Below are positions 1-12,589 of a DNA stretch of 64,000 bases, piece by piece. Below the pieces are notes generated by a model. That model made no database searches. It was not told the DNA's origin and saw nothing but the letters and a program-made list of their open reading frames with translations. How positions within the stretch are numbered: position 1 is the first letter of the stretch; every line of letters starts with the position of its first letter. Both the position numbers and the translations under genes were made by a program. Source of the stretch: Ostrinia nubilalis (lineage: Eukaryota; Arthropoda; Insecta; Lepidoptera; Crambidae). The DNA is taken from contig NC_087118.1 of NCBI RefSeq assembly GCF_963855985.1, forward strand, positions 12,295,001 to 12,359,000, written 5' to 3'.

Positions 1-52
1 TGATCAAGGGAGTGCAATTTCTGTTGCTACTATTATTCTGTGATAGTAGATA

Positions 53-196
53 GTTAATCAAATAATCAAATTAACGATTAATGATTATGATTAATTAATC
101 TTAATCAAAATTTTTGATTAATGATTAATTAATCATAATCAAAAAAAAATTATTATGATTTTAATCATTAATTTTTAATCATTAATCAGATTAACT
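53..196. repeat. AT-rich TTAATCA-type low-complexity tract
   Basis: The tract is a run of overlapping TTAATCA / TGATTAA words on both strands, almost free of G and C. It contains many short palindromes such as TTAATTAA. No ORF or family is recognised. It may be simple slippage-grown sequence; its ATTA cores would also fit homeodomain sites, but nothing shows use. Confidence 0.6.
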
Positions 197-601
197 TTTT
201 GCCAACACTGGTGGGAGCTGTGGTGGGGGAAATGTGGGGACACTGGTTCTCGTTGTAGTTACGCGCGAGTTCATATCTATTCCCTTTCTATGACCTGAGA
301 TTGGTAGCAAACTGCGGATCTAATAACTGGGCCTGTGTTCATAAAGGCAGACAGAGGATTTACTCTGTTTGTTGTGGAAAAAAATTACGCGATATCTTGC
401 CCAATAAAAGTCTCACGTAATTAATGGACGCCCCCAAAGAGCCATAACGATTATCCTATTTAGGTACATAATTATTGCTTGTATTTTCCGTTGTGCCTTC
501 GAATTCGAGTATCTACTCTATAAAATATCTTGATCGATTATAAAGGTGTAAAGAAGTTCATAGAGAAATCTTTCGTTGCAATCGTTCGTCGGCGCGCGCG
601 C
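197..601. other. Non-coding stretch downstream of the scratch exon
   Basis: No ORF of note lies here. Since the zinc-finger exon ends at 602 on the minus strand, this stretch would be its 3' untranslated or downstream region. An ATTTTATAGAG stretch occurs near 515-527, but no canonical AATAAA on the minus strand is obvious close to the stop codon. Confidence 0.4.
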
Positions 602-1842
<1,241 letters not shown>

Positions 1843-1846
1843 CTGT

Positions 1847-2535
1847 CGACAAAAAACATATCATTACACAGCGTTGTTGATTTTTCAACGTACTCGTAGA
1901 ACGGTAACGATGAAAAAAAGCGATCAAATAAAAATATTAAAATTAAAATCCTGATAGCGCATAGCTAAAATACCATGATTTTTCACTTTAGAAACACGTG
2001 TGAAAAATTATTTTCATTTTACTAAAATGCCAATGAATAAAACAGCTTGTTTCAATTTCACGTTCTATCGAAAAATTCAATTGAAAAACAGTCGCGGAAT
2101 CGGCTGAGCCTTTATTGCGTTAAATCATAAATTTAAAAGGGCAATAGCGAACCGCTAAACGAGTAAAAAGAGTTGAAAATACGACGCTCAATGAACTGAA
2201 GTTGATGTTGAAAACTCTCATGCGGTTGCAATAAAACGAGCGCCCCCATCTTGCGGTAATTGGTCTACGATAAAAAAATGCAAGAGCAAAACCTCGGCAT
2301 GCATCGCCTGTGAAATACATTAACGGCCGGCTCGCTTGTGCGCTAGTGAAGTGATATGCAAATGGCGACTTTGATGACCATTAAGGTATTAGGTAATGTG
2401 CGATAGCCAACAACATTGCATATTTTATTTTTAAATAGTGTTAATTGTGAAAAATATAAAACGTTAAAATAGCGGTATCGTTATAGCCAATGAGCTGCTG
2501 TCATAGTGTCTCGTGTGATATTGACGTTATGTCAA
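1847..2535. other. Non-coding DNA upstream of the scratch exon
   Basis: This is probably intron of the scratch gene, judging from the acceptor at 1843-1846. It holds no convincing ORF or repeat. A short minus-strand frame at 2120-2320 has no recognisable similarity. Confidence 0.4.
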
Positions 2536-3361
2536 TGTCGCAGTCAGATTGTATAATCCGCCGTTTTACATTACAGCTAGGCATTTTGCATTACAGCTCT
2601 GTTTTGTAATACGACGGATTAACGTTTAGCCGGATTGAATACGGCTGAATGAAAATCCGCCGGAATGTATTCGGCGCCAAACGTTCTTCAATACAGCTAG
2701 CCGTAATGTAAAACAGCGTTTCATTACCCGCCGCTTTGACAGTTTTTAGTTCCTATTTTCAATACCGTGGCGCTGCCGGACAAAGTGGCTATGGATTCTG
2801 GTGTTCGGCGGAATCCTACACAATATTATTAGTGTAAAAATATGAAATCATGGCTGTGGCCGGTGAAGATAATTTTATCTTAAAGAAAAATAACCCAGAA
2901 AAAATGACTAAAACTTTATAGTTTTGAGTTACCTGTTCCCTTTGATCATTTTTAATGTCTAAAAAAGACTAAAGCCAAATATCTAATTAATTCTTAAAAT
3001 GTTTAGAAAAGTCTAATTGTTTTGAGTTACTTTTTTTTAGATGGCTATCCCTTGTGATTTATAAATAAGTAAAAAAAATACTGAAGCCAAATATATTATT
3101 TAGTATACAGTAACGAAGGTAATAATTCTTAAAATCTGTCTTATTAAAATTTATTTTCATTAAACATTGTTTTATCTTGTAAGTATGGTCACCCTACAAT
3201 CTGTAGTAGTACGATGCGGCTAAACGTGGGCCGCCGTATTGAAGAACGTATCGCAATGACAATCCGCCTAAACGTTGAACCGCCGTATTACAAAACAGAG
3301 CTGTAATGTAAAATGCCTAGTGGTAATGTAAAACGGCGGATTATACAATCCGACTGCGACA
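2536..3361. mobile_element. Non-autonomous DNA element (MITE) with long TIRs, Ginger-like ends
   Basis: The two ends are inverted copies beginning TGTCGCAGTC and matching for well over 80 bp, with weaker match to about 150 bp. The element is flanked by a 4-bp duplication TCAA (2532-2535 and 3362-3365). There is no transposase ORF inside. TIRs starting TGTNR with 4-bp duplications are described for Ginger transposons, so I infer that superfamily. The sub-terminal region repeats a CGGCGGATT / AACGTTTAG-type motif. A related element with the same TGTCGCAG start lies at 32524-33431. Confidence 0.75.
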
Positions 3362-3610
3362 TCAATATCACACGAGAATCAAACGTCAGAATAGAGGGAC
3401 GCGCGGAGACGATTCCGCGCGCTTTTGTGCAAAGTGATGAATTGTAATTAAAATAAGGCAATATAATGTGAAAGTTGAGTATTCAGTGTTTTATTTATGA
3501 GAATAGATCTACCGGCCTCTAATAGTTCAGAAGTGAGATCTGAAACCTATGATAGTAACGTGATTTCAAATTGTTCCAGGTGACCAATGTTTCGTGTTAT
3601 TTGTCACGAA

Positions 3611-3729
3611 TCTATACTTATAATAAATCTGTAGAGAGGTCAATTCTGTACATGAAATATATTTTCAAAATAACTATCAGGGGGTGATTAGTGATCGATA
3701 CTGATGCCAAAAATGCAATCAGTAAAATT

Positions 3730-3782
<53 letters not shown>

Positions 3783-4403
3783 ATGTTCCTTATATAAACA
3801 AAAACTACTTGACGGATTTTAACGAAACTTGGTACAATTATTCTTCATACTCCTGGGCAGGTTATAGGATACTTATGAATTCCCACGGGAACGGGAATTA
3901 GCGGGAAAATCCTTTTGTATGAAAAATCTAAAGCGCTTAAGTTAGACGCTTGAAATTTGGCATGCAGGTACCTTAGTAAACTTGAAGCTTAGTTACAACA
4001 GGATATTGCAAAATTTCCACGGGAACGGGAGTTAGCGGGAAAAAACATTTGTATGAAAAATCTAAACCGTTTTAGTTAGACGCTTGAAATTTGGCATGCA
4101 GGTACCTTGGTAAACTTAAAGCTTAGTTACAACAGGATATTGCAAAATTCCTACGGGAACGGGAGTTAGTGGGAAAAAACATTTGTATGAAAAAATCTAA
4201 ACCGCGTAAGATAGACTCTTGAAATTTGGCATGCAGGTACCTTAGTAAACTTAAACATTAGTTTAAACAGGATATTGCAAAATTCCCACGGGAACGGGAG
4301 TTAGCGGGAAAAAACATTTGTATGAAAAAATCTGAACCGCGTAAGATAGATGAAGGGGGGGTAAAACGAGATCCACGCGTACGAAGTCGCGGGCGGCCGC
4401 TAG
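3611..4403 (+). mobile_element. Non-autonomous Helitron with (GTCT)n microsatellite
   Basis: The 5' end is TCTATACTTATAATAAATC and the 3' end is CTAG, preceded by a GC-rich hairpin (GCGG-GCGG-CCGC). It sits precisely between A (3610) and T (4404), with no target duplication, as expected of Helitrons. A (GTCT)n array lies at about 3731-3782. It is followed by some four units of about 134 bp, each containing GGTACCTTAGTAAAC-type and CCCACGGGAACGGGA-type words. There is no Rep/helicase ORF, so it depends on an autonomous relative. Lepidopteran elements with hitchhiking GTCY microsatellites have been described. Confidence 0.85.
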
Positions 4404-5459
4404 TGTTAACATAAAACGCCCACGATTCTATAATTATAATGGAATATGATGAAGAGAGAATGTCAAGGAAACCACGCTGACAACTGTGTGAGATGCAGAA
4501 AAGTATTTAAGTACGAGAAATGATGGACGCAATTTATGAAGATACTCCCTCCGTAACTTGGCTTGTGGTCACGTAAGTGGTGAACAATTTGACTAACGAT
4601 GGCCCCTGAGCAGGTACGATTCATTATTACTATCGAATATTTTAACAGCAACAATATTAACACATTATATTTTGAGCAAAATAATGCATGGAAGTGAATG
4701 ATGCAACAAATGTTATAGGTATTGTCAGTCTTTACTGATAATGCCAGGAATGTATGTGAAAGCTATGGTATGTGCTCACTTTAATTGCAATGCCTGACAT
4801 GCTATTTTAGTAAATCAAAATAAATTGAACGGTGTTCATTTGTTCATGTTTACATTCTGCGAAGAATAACCTGTTGAGATTTAAATTCTATAAAGAATAG
4901 ATAGAATATGGTCAGAATAATGAAATAAGTTTGGTAATCATGCCCGAGTAACCTCTTGGCATTATTTTAGAGAAGAATGAATAATTAGTTTTATTCAAGT
5001 AAATTGAAGCTGAGGTCTGTGTTGTGTAAACCAGTTTTAGTATCATGATGTTTCTTTCTTGACGTTGAGTAAGTCTACAAGATGAGATAACTTAAACATT
5101 TATCTAATTGGAATTGAGTAAAGCAGCCAGTTATACCATTGAACATGTGGTATATTTTTGGTATTCTTATAATGGTATGCTTCAATTATTAAACATATTA
5201 TTGTGTACTCCTGGTTACTGTAGATGCAAGATACATTATGTTACATGACGCTATATTTGAGTAAATATAATGTTAATATCGAATTTCTCCAACTTATCAA
5301 TTAACTTCTACTGCCAGTAATCATTTGGGTTGTATTACTAAAATTTTAACTTAGTGTGGGTGATTAAAATTTATCCAATTATAATAATCATTACAAAAAA
5401 AAAGATATAGAATGTGGTACATTTAACTTTAAGAGTATTCTTGTGTACCAGCCATTATT
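4404..5459. other. Gene-free AT-rich stretch
   Basis: No ORF, inverted termini or recognised repeat was seen in this roughly 1-kb stretch between the Helitron and the LINE. Confidence 0.5.
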
Positions 5460-5905
5460 ATACCAGCCATTTTTCGTCCGGCCCGGTCGCTGAGGTCGGG
5501 TCGTTTTGAAAGTGCTCCGTAAACTTATTTATCTAAAGCGTATAAAAAGTGAATTTTTCAATATGTATTTTACACTATTATAAAGAAGAAAACGCTAGCT
5601 ACAGTGTGGTGCAGTCGTCGTCCCCGTACGAGTAAGCGCTGGTGAGAAAACAGAATAAATATCCTAAAATATTTTGTCAACAACAACAAACCGGCCGCAG
5701 TGACTCATCCGCTGCTAGCCGACGAAGTGCAAGTTACCTAATACTCGAGCGTATCCGTCGGGACGACGCCTGACGTAAACGCAACAACACCAAATCACAA
5801 TCCTGCGCGTAGAACTAAATCTTGCAGCCGATAACAAACCAACTGTTGCGTTAGCGGTGTGAATCCTGTCTTCCTTTTATCTTACCCCCACTATCGTGAG
5901 TCACA

Positions 5906-6979
5906 ATGGCAACGACTGCAGCTGCTGGAAAATGCGCGGGATGTCGCAGAACGCTGGGGAATCGAGATAACTTAAAATGCTTCTTGTGCAAGTTAATTTA
6001 TGACATTGAATGCACTGGCTTGACACCCAAAAAATTTGCCTCGATGGAATCAAGACATAAAAACACCTGGAAATGTCCAGCTTGCCAATGTAGCCAGCCA
6101 AAAATTGGCAATGTAAACAGCCCCGCTCGACCTGGCCTACCAGGTGACACTGAATCGAGCGAAGGCGGCGAATTCTCTAACGTCACAATAAGAAGGAAGG
6201 CTAGCAGCTCATCACACGACAGCGGCTCAAGCCCCCTAACAGAAGACAGGTTCCGCCATATCATCAGGGATGAAATTCAGAAGGCCAACGCAGCTACAAT
6301 TTCTGAACTGAAAAGTTTAAGTGAGAGAATGGCGGGATTTCACGAGTCGCTAAGCTTTCTGAACAGTAAATTTGAGGAATTGAAAGCAAGTAGTGAAGAG
6401 AAAACAGCCACAATAGCTGCTCTCAGGAAGGACAACGATTACCTAAAAACAACAGTAAATGACCTATCAAATAGGCTAAACGCGGTCGAGATGCACTTGC
6501 GAGAGAATAACATAGAGGTCAACGGTATTCCTGAGAACAGGGCTGAGAACCTAACTAATACCATAATCCAGCTGGCGAAGACTATTGACAGTCCAATAAC
6601 TTCCGAGGATATCCAGCATGTAACTAGGGTTGCTAAAATGTCCAAAAATAACGATCGACCTCGAGCTGTTGTAGTGAAATTCCGTAACACAAGACTTCGT
6701 GACACAATCCTGGCCCACGTTAGCAAATTCAACAAGAAGAACTCCAAGAACAAACTCAGCTCTAACCACCTTGGCATCGGAGGAACACAATCGCCTGTCT
6801 TCGTGTCGGAACACTTATCACCGAGAAACAAGTATCTTCATGCGGCGACTCGTCTAAAGGCTAAGGAACTGGCTTATAAGTTTGTCTGGGTTAGAGGCGG
6901 GCGCATTTATGTCCGTAAGAGTGAGACGCACCAAGCAATTTTGATTAGAAACCTGGAGAACCTTAAGCTTTTATCATAG
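5906..6979 (+). CDS. LINE ORF1 protein: PHD-like zinc finger, coiled coil, FP25K-like C-terminus
   Basis: The 357-residue ORF1 protein probably binds the element's RNA. Residues 10-60 form a PHD-type finger (CAGC, CFLC, YDIEC, CPAC), with Asp where the usual PHD His stands. Residues 105-205 are charged and heptad-rich, a likely coiled coil. The C-terminal third carries NRLNAVEMHLRENNIEVNGI and an RGGRIYVR-like end, matching the fold shared by LINE ORF1 proteins and baculovirus FP25K-like proteins. The ATG at 5906 gives the finger directly (MATTAAAGKCAGC). It is intact, and ORF2 follows within about 60 bp in another frame. Confidence 0.8.
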   Translation: MATTAAAGKCAGCRRTLGNRDNLKCFLCKLIYDIECTGLTPKKFASMESRHKNTWKCPACQCSQPKIGNVNSPARPGLPGDTESSEGGEFSNVTIRRKASSSSHDSGSSPLTEDRFRHIIRDEIQKANAATISELKSLSERMAGFHESLSFLNSKFEELKASSEEKTATIAALRKDNDYLKTTVNDLSNRLNAVEMHLRENNIEVNGIPENRAENLTNTIIQLAKTIDSPITSEDIQHVTRVAKMSKNNDRPRAVVVKFRNTRLRDTILAHVSKFNKKNSKNKLSSNHLGIGGTQSPVFVSEHLSPRNKYLHAATRLKAKELAYKFVWVRGGRIYVRKSETHQAILIRNLENLKLLS

Positions 6980-7033
6980 ATATAAGATTAGTATCCATGG
7001 TATTGATTCGTGGAGTAGTTATTCGCTTTCGCC

Positions 7034-7192
7034 TCCCTTGATATATACTATCAAAATGTCCAAGGCTTAAGAACTAAAACTAATGATGTGCTAAGTAATA
7101 TAGTAACCTCGAGTTTCAGGATCATCGCATTGACCGAGACTTGGCTCAACTCCAGTATAAATGATAATGAGCTTGTCGACAATAGGTATGTA
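7034..7192 (+). pseudogene. LINE ORF2 5' fragment (AP-like endonuclease N-terminus)
   Basis: The frame reads YYQNVQGLRTKTNDVL and then IIALTETWLNSSI, the opening of an apurinic-like endonuclease domain of LINE ORF2 (the catalytic region includes the E of TETW). It ends at codons for NRYV, where the Gypsy LTR begins. The next endonuclease codons are found after 12190. No in-frame ATG was found just upstream, so a frameshift near 7000-7030 is likely. Confidence 0.75.
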
Positions 7193-7514
7193 TGTAATAG
7201 GAAGGGAACTCTGATCATTAAAACCATCTTCTTTACTCATCATATCTGTTTATTACAACACCAATAAATAATCAACAATATATTTTAAAACTACAATCAA
7301 CAACATTCCATATAAAAATAATCAACTTATTTCAAAAATCAGATGTTGTCGGTTCGAGCGCTGGCGAGCGAATGCGCTCCGCTCGAGGCGACCGGCCTTT
7401 TTATAACGTAACTCGGGTGGGGTGATCGTGCGTAACTCGTTTGGACCGGTCGAAACACGTGCAGTGTGGCGTAGTATTTGCGTTGGTAGAACTACTTTTT
7501 CTTTTGCGCCGATA
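7193..7514 (-). repeat. Gypsy 3' LTR
   Basis: It matches 11864-12185 without visible difference (constant offset of 4671 bp). It contains TATAAAAA on the minus strand (7398-7405). The sequence immediately before it, on the element's strand, is not a clear polypurine tract: it reads GAATGGCCGTA. Confidence 0.88.
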
Positions 7515-7837
7515 CGGCCATTCTGCAGATAGGCGCGTCTCTGCGCCTATTTTGTTTTATTTTTATCTGAAACAGACGAAAAACATTAACACAGGTTAAA
7601 TTATCACTGCGGTTGTATTTTTTCCTAGGTAGACTCCATAGTCTTGAGCGCACTGTTATATGAAATTTCGAATTCCATATTATCTCACAATAATGTCGCT
7701 TGTTTTGACTGAGCCTCATTCAAATCATAAGACCTCATAGCCTCAGCGCTAGTATTGGTACACACAACACGCAAAATCGAACCTCATTGTTCGTATTATC
7801 ACACAATAAAGATTAAACACAGCATTATACTTAACTT

Positions 7838-10800
7838 TTAATCACACTCAGTTGGATTGGATTGTTCTCTATTCATTGCCGATACGGCCACGTTTGTTTG
7901 GATTCCAAAGTTTGGTGCACTTCTCAAATGTTCGTGACACACCTTCCTGAATCGACCACGACCATTAATTCGTCGTATTTCATATCTGTCATGTGGTAGT
8001 ACTTTTTTTACTTCAAATGGCCCATCATACTTTATACTTAATTTGGTACCTAATCGTGGCGGTTCCCTCAGGAGGACGTATTGCCCTTTTTCGAATCTTT
8101 TTACCTTTGCTTTTCCTTTATCGTATCTTACTTTATCTTTTTCAGCCTGCTCGGTTATCCTTCCCAATACAGCTTCCTTCAAAGATACTGGATCAATGCG
8201 TTCGTTGTCTTCATCTATTATGTTCAGCAATTCCGGGGGGACGCTTCCTCTTTTACCAGTTAATAATTCAATCGGCGTTTGTTGAGTAGTCTTTGAAATA
8301 GTGCAGTTTATAGCTAGTTGAAGAGTTCCAAGTGACTTATCCCAATGAGCTTTTTGTGTGTGTTTGATTATTGTCAGTCCATTTTTTATTATTCTCATAA
8401 TCCTTTCAACTTGTCCATTTCCCCTGCTAGTATACCCTGCGCATTGGTGCAATTCAATGCCGTACTGGTCACAGTAACCTTTGTAATGCGAAACAAACGC
8501 ACCGTCACCATCAACAATTATGCGTTTTGGAGCTCCAAATAGGAATACAACTTCTTGCAAATGTTTTAATGCACTGGCTTGAGTTTTACTTTTGGCATGT
8601 TGTAAAATAACAAACTTCGTGAAGGCGTCAATTGCTACGAACACATATTCTTTTTGAGTTGCAGAACCGCTAAGTTTGCCCGAAATGTCGATATGAATAG
8701 TGTGGAATGGTTCTGGAACTTTCTCAATTGGATGTAGTCGACTCTGTGTAGCTCCAGATGCTCCTTTCATAGTTTTGCATACCACACAATGCTCTACAAA
8801 ATACCTGACTGTTGATGACATTTTAGGAAACCAGAAGTTTTCTTTTAGTTTTGCCAATGTTTTTTCCCATCCCATGTGTTTGAGTGCCTCGTGGTAAGTG
8901 TTTATAAGGCTCCACTGGTATGACTGTGGAACGACTTTGGTTAGTTTCGTCTTTCCGTTTGAATCCGTTTTGTGGTATAAAATGCTATCCCTGAGTTCAT
9001 ATTCTGGATGACTTTATGTATTTTTATGGAGTTCGTCGATAATTTTTACTACTTCTTGATCACGGCGTTGTTCTACTATGAGCCAGTCATCCTTTGTCGA
9101 TAAGCTCATAACAATCTTAAGAGGATTTCTACTGAAAAAGTCTGCATGTTGCATTTTCTCCCCTTTTCTATACTCTACTTCAAAATCAAAGTTTTGCAAG
9201 AAGGCCCACCATCTGTGTATCCTAGGAAGCAATTCTTGTTTATAGCGGGAAGCTTTGACTGCATTACAGTCTGTCACAACAGTAAAGTTTCTTCCATACA
9301 AGAAGTGTCGAAAGTGTTTTATCGCTCGTACTATGGCTAGAGTTTCGAGCTCATAACTATGGTACTTAGATTCGGCTGGAGTTGTCCTCATGCTAAAGTA
9401 GCCAATGACATGACGAACCCCTTCTTTTATTTGGATTAGTACAGCTCCGAGACCTAGTGCACTAGCATCTGTATGTAATTCTGTTGAAAGGTCTTCTCTG
9501 AATATTGTAAGTAGAGGTGCTGACGTTAGGTAGTTAATCATTTTGGAACGTACAGCTTCGTGAATTGTAGTCCATTCCCATTTGGTATCTGATTTAGTTA
9601 GGTTGTATAAGGGTATCATTTCAGTAGAGAAATTAGGTATGAAACGTCGGAAATACCCAGCCAAACCGTTGAATTGCCTTAGTTGCTTAACGTTTGTCGG
9701 TGGAGGGGATCTGGCCAAAGCTTCAACTTTAGATGGACTAGGCCTTACTTTTCCGTTGCATACAATGAATCCAAGATACTCTATAGAAGTCTTCATGAAA
9801 GAACATTTCTTTATGTTAATAGTGAATCCTGCTTTTGTGAGAGTTTCTAAGACCTTCTCTAGCTTCAAGAGTCCTTCAGGAATCGTTTTACTAGGTATCA
9901 GGACGTCATCCATATAGACAAGAGCTTCTTTTCCTCTTAAATCTCCAAGAGCCTTATTTATAGCCCTTTGGTAAACTGATGGAGCATTGGTTAATCCAAA
10001 GGGCATTGTTAAGTATTCATATTGCCCATCTGGAGTGATGAATGCAGTCTTCTCTATAGATTCAGAAGAAATGGGGATTTGATGAAAGCCTGCTGCCATA
10101 TCCAAGCACGTGAAGTATTTGGCATCGGCCAATTGATCCAGTTGTTCAGAAATTATAGGTAGAGGATAGTGATCTCGCACTGTATTAGCGTTCAATTCCC
10201 TGTTATCTACGCATAATCTGTCTTCGCCGTTTTTCTTTTTCACCATGATGATTGGACTGGCAAAAGGTGAGTTACTTTCTCGAATAATGTTTTTATCTTG
10301 AAGTTCCTTAATCATTTTCTGAACCTTTTCACGTTCAACTGGGGCTAGCCTATACGGACGACGGCTAACTACTTTATCAGGATTTTTCAGTCGAATCGTA
10401 AGTTGACCTGTCGTTATTCTAGATCCCGACACGCCTTCTGAAAATGAACTGTTGTACTTGTCCAGCAAATTCATCAGATCATTTAATTCTTCTTTATCAG
10501 ATATGTCCGTGTCAATATTAGAAGACGACAGTTGATATATTTTCGCTACATTTTGTTGATTGTTGCTGCTGATCGCTATACCATTGCTAGTAAATTTTAC
10601 TTCAATCCCTGGAATGCTTAACAGATCTCTTCCAATAAGAATATCAGCGGGCAATTCGTGATCCAAGACTACATGAAGGTCGAGCTCAATATGAGCTTCG
10701 TTTACTTTACAGACAACAGTTATCTGGCTTAAAGATATCGTAGGTACTGGGCCGATACCTTTCAGATGAGTCGTTTTGGTCGTTCTTGTTCCAGGAAGGG

Positions 10801-11914
10801 ATAAGGCTATGGATTCTTTCACTAGAGAACAATCCGCACCACTGTCAAACATAGCCTGGAACATTTTATTGTTAATCATAATAGATATCATATTGGAAAC
10901 ATTCTTACCGCTTTGACATAGATTGACATTCATTTCCGCGTTTCGTTTTTCAGCGTTCATCCTCTTAAAACAAGTTTCGTAATTATGCCCGGGAATACAA
11001 CAGTACGAGCATTCCTTTTTTTCGTTATTTTGTGTTACCCCGTTTGATGCGTGTTCCTTCAATGTTACTGCGTTTTGCTTGCACCAACGGGCTTTATGAC
11101 CGGGTTTGCCACAGACAAAGCACTCTAGACTAGGCCTGCTGTTATCAAATCTGATCCTTTTGGGGGGTGCATAATCTCGAGGTGTTGTAACCTTACGTTT
11201 CCGCATAGTCTTTGCAATTGCTATTAATTCTGGTACTGAATTTGACTTACTATTAAGAAGTTCAGTACGAAGGTTATCATCTTGAATGCTACCAATAACG
11301 AATTCTACGGCATCTTGCTCCGTGGGGTTTGGTTTGACGATTTTTTTGAACATTTTCCAGATATTGGATATGTATTCTGGAATATCATCAGCGTCATCGA
11401 TAGTATACCGTCGAAACTTAAGAACATGTGAAAAGTACCTGGACTCTGGTTCAAATGTTTGTATCATGTCTTCTTTCATTTCAGTCCAAGTGGTTGTTCT
11501 GAGTAAGCAGTCATCAGCCCATAACTGTGCTCTGCCTTTGACTACACCAGCTGCTTTTAGTCGTACTTCATGGTCTTTCAAATTGTACTCTTCTTGCGTT
11601 CTTGTTATGAGTTCTACCCATTCTCTCACATCAGTTCCTTTGTCTGGATCAAAACTGGGAAAATAAATATCAGAAATACGAACCGAGTGAGATCCTTCCG
11701 GGCGAAACATTTTTACCATTTCTGCAAGAGTAGCTTGATTATCCTGAGACAGCTGACTCATCATTTCACGCATTGTGTCCTTGAATGTATTTGCCATAAG
11801 AGCTATAGTTGTATTGCTTGTACTAGTCGATGGCAGTTGGCGTTGATTCGATCCCACTTCTGATGTAATAGGAAGGGAACTCTGATCATTAAAACCATCT
11901 TCTTTACTCATCAT
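7838..11914 (-). pseudogene. Gypsy Gag-Pol polyprotein with one in-frame stop
   Basis: A single long frame encodes, in order: Gag with two zinc knuckles (CFVCGKPGHKARWC, then CSYCCIPGH); an aspartic protease with DSGAD; reverse transcriptase with LDMAAGFHQ and YMDD; RNase H with HTDASALG and VVTDC; then, after a TAA at 9014-9016, integrase with an HH-CC finger (HEALKH, CVVC), IDISG, VDGDG and the GNGQVE glutamate. The stop falls between RNase H and integrase. Sequence on both sides stays in one frame, so one nonsense codon is the only lesion I see. The ATG at 11914 lies inside the 5' LTR, 51 bp before its inner edge. Confidence 0.9.
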
Positions 11915-12185
11915 ATCTGTTTATTACAACACCAATAAATAATCAACAATATATTTTAAAACTACAATCAACAACATTCCATATAAAAATAATCAACTTA
12001 TTTCAAAAATCAGATGTTGTCGGTTCGAGCGCTGGCGAGCGAATGCGCTCCGCTCGAGGCGACCGGCCTTTTTATAACGTAACTCGGGTGGGGTGATCGT
12101 GCGTAACTCGTTTGGACCGGTCGAAACACGTGCAGTGTGGCGTAGTATTTGCGTTGGTAGAACTACTTTTTCTTTTGCGCCGATA
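11864..12185 (-). repeat. Gypsy 5' LTR
   Basis: This is the upstream LTR of the minus-strand element. Its element-sense end is ...CCTATTACA, followed by the leader TCAGAAGTGGGATC. It carries a TATA box and, near its inner edge, the first codons of the gag frame. Confidence 0.88.
12069..12076 (-). promoter_or_regulatory. TATA box of the Gypsy 5' LTR
   Basis: Minus strand GTTATAAAAAGG within the LTR, followed by GC-rich sequence. It is positioned to drive transcription of the element. No start site can be fixed from sequence alone. Confidence 0.55.
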
Positions 12186-12189
12186 TGTA

Positions 12190-12558
12190 GTATACCGTAG
12201 AGATCGCCAGAGTTCATCTAACACAAAAAAAGATGGCGGTGGTGTAATGCTGGCAATTTCTCGCGAAATATCCTCAAAGCGCGAAGCAAATTGGGACTCA
12301 GACTTGGAGGATATCTGGGTTACAATACAAGTAAAAGTTAATGACGTAATAAAAAAGATCTCTATTTGCGTTGTATATCTTCCTCCTCCAGTCAAAATAG
12401 AGTCTTTATCACGTTTCCTTGATAATGTTGAAAGAATAATGAATTACTGCGATGATATACTGAGCCAGGTCCAATTGCCTTCAGTGTACTTATTAGTTGT
12501 AAGTCTAACTACCTGTACCTACCTATGTCTAATGGTTCGAAGGCAATAAATACATTTT

Positions 12559-12589
<31 letters not shown>

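Larger units (their letters stand above)
7193..12185 (-). mobile_element. Ty3/Gypsy LTR retrotransposon, recent insertion
   Basis: A roughly 5.0-kb element on the minus strand. Its two LTRs (about 322 bp each) read as identical from end to end, so the insertion is young. The flanks share TGTA at 7189-7192 and 12186-12189; the duplication may be read as 4 to 6 bp because the LTR edge is ambiguous. Removing the element and one duplicate restores the LINE endonuclease frame. Gag and pol are in one frame. No envelope-type ORF lies between integrase and the 3' LTR. Confidence 0.9.

Noticed and set aside
9582..9917. Plus-strand ORFs within 7.9-11.9 kb
   Set aside because: They are antisense shadows of the Gypsy Gag-Pol frame.
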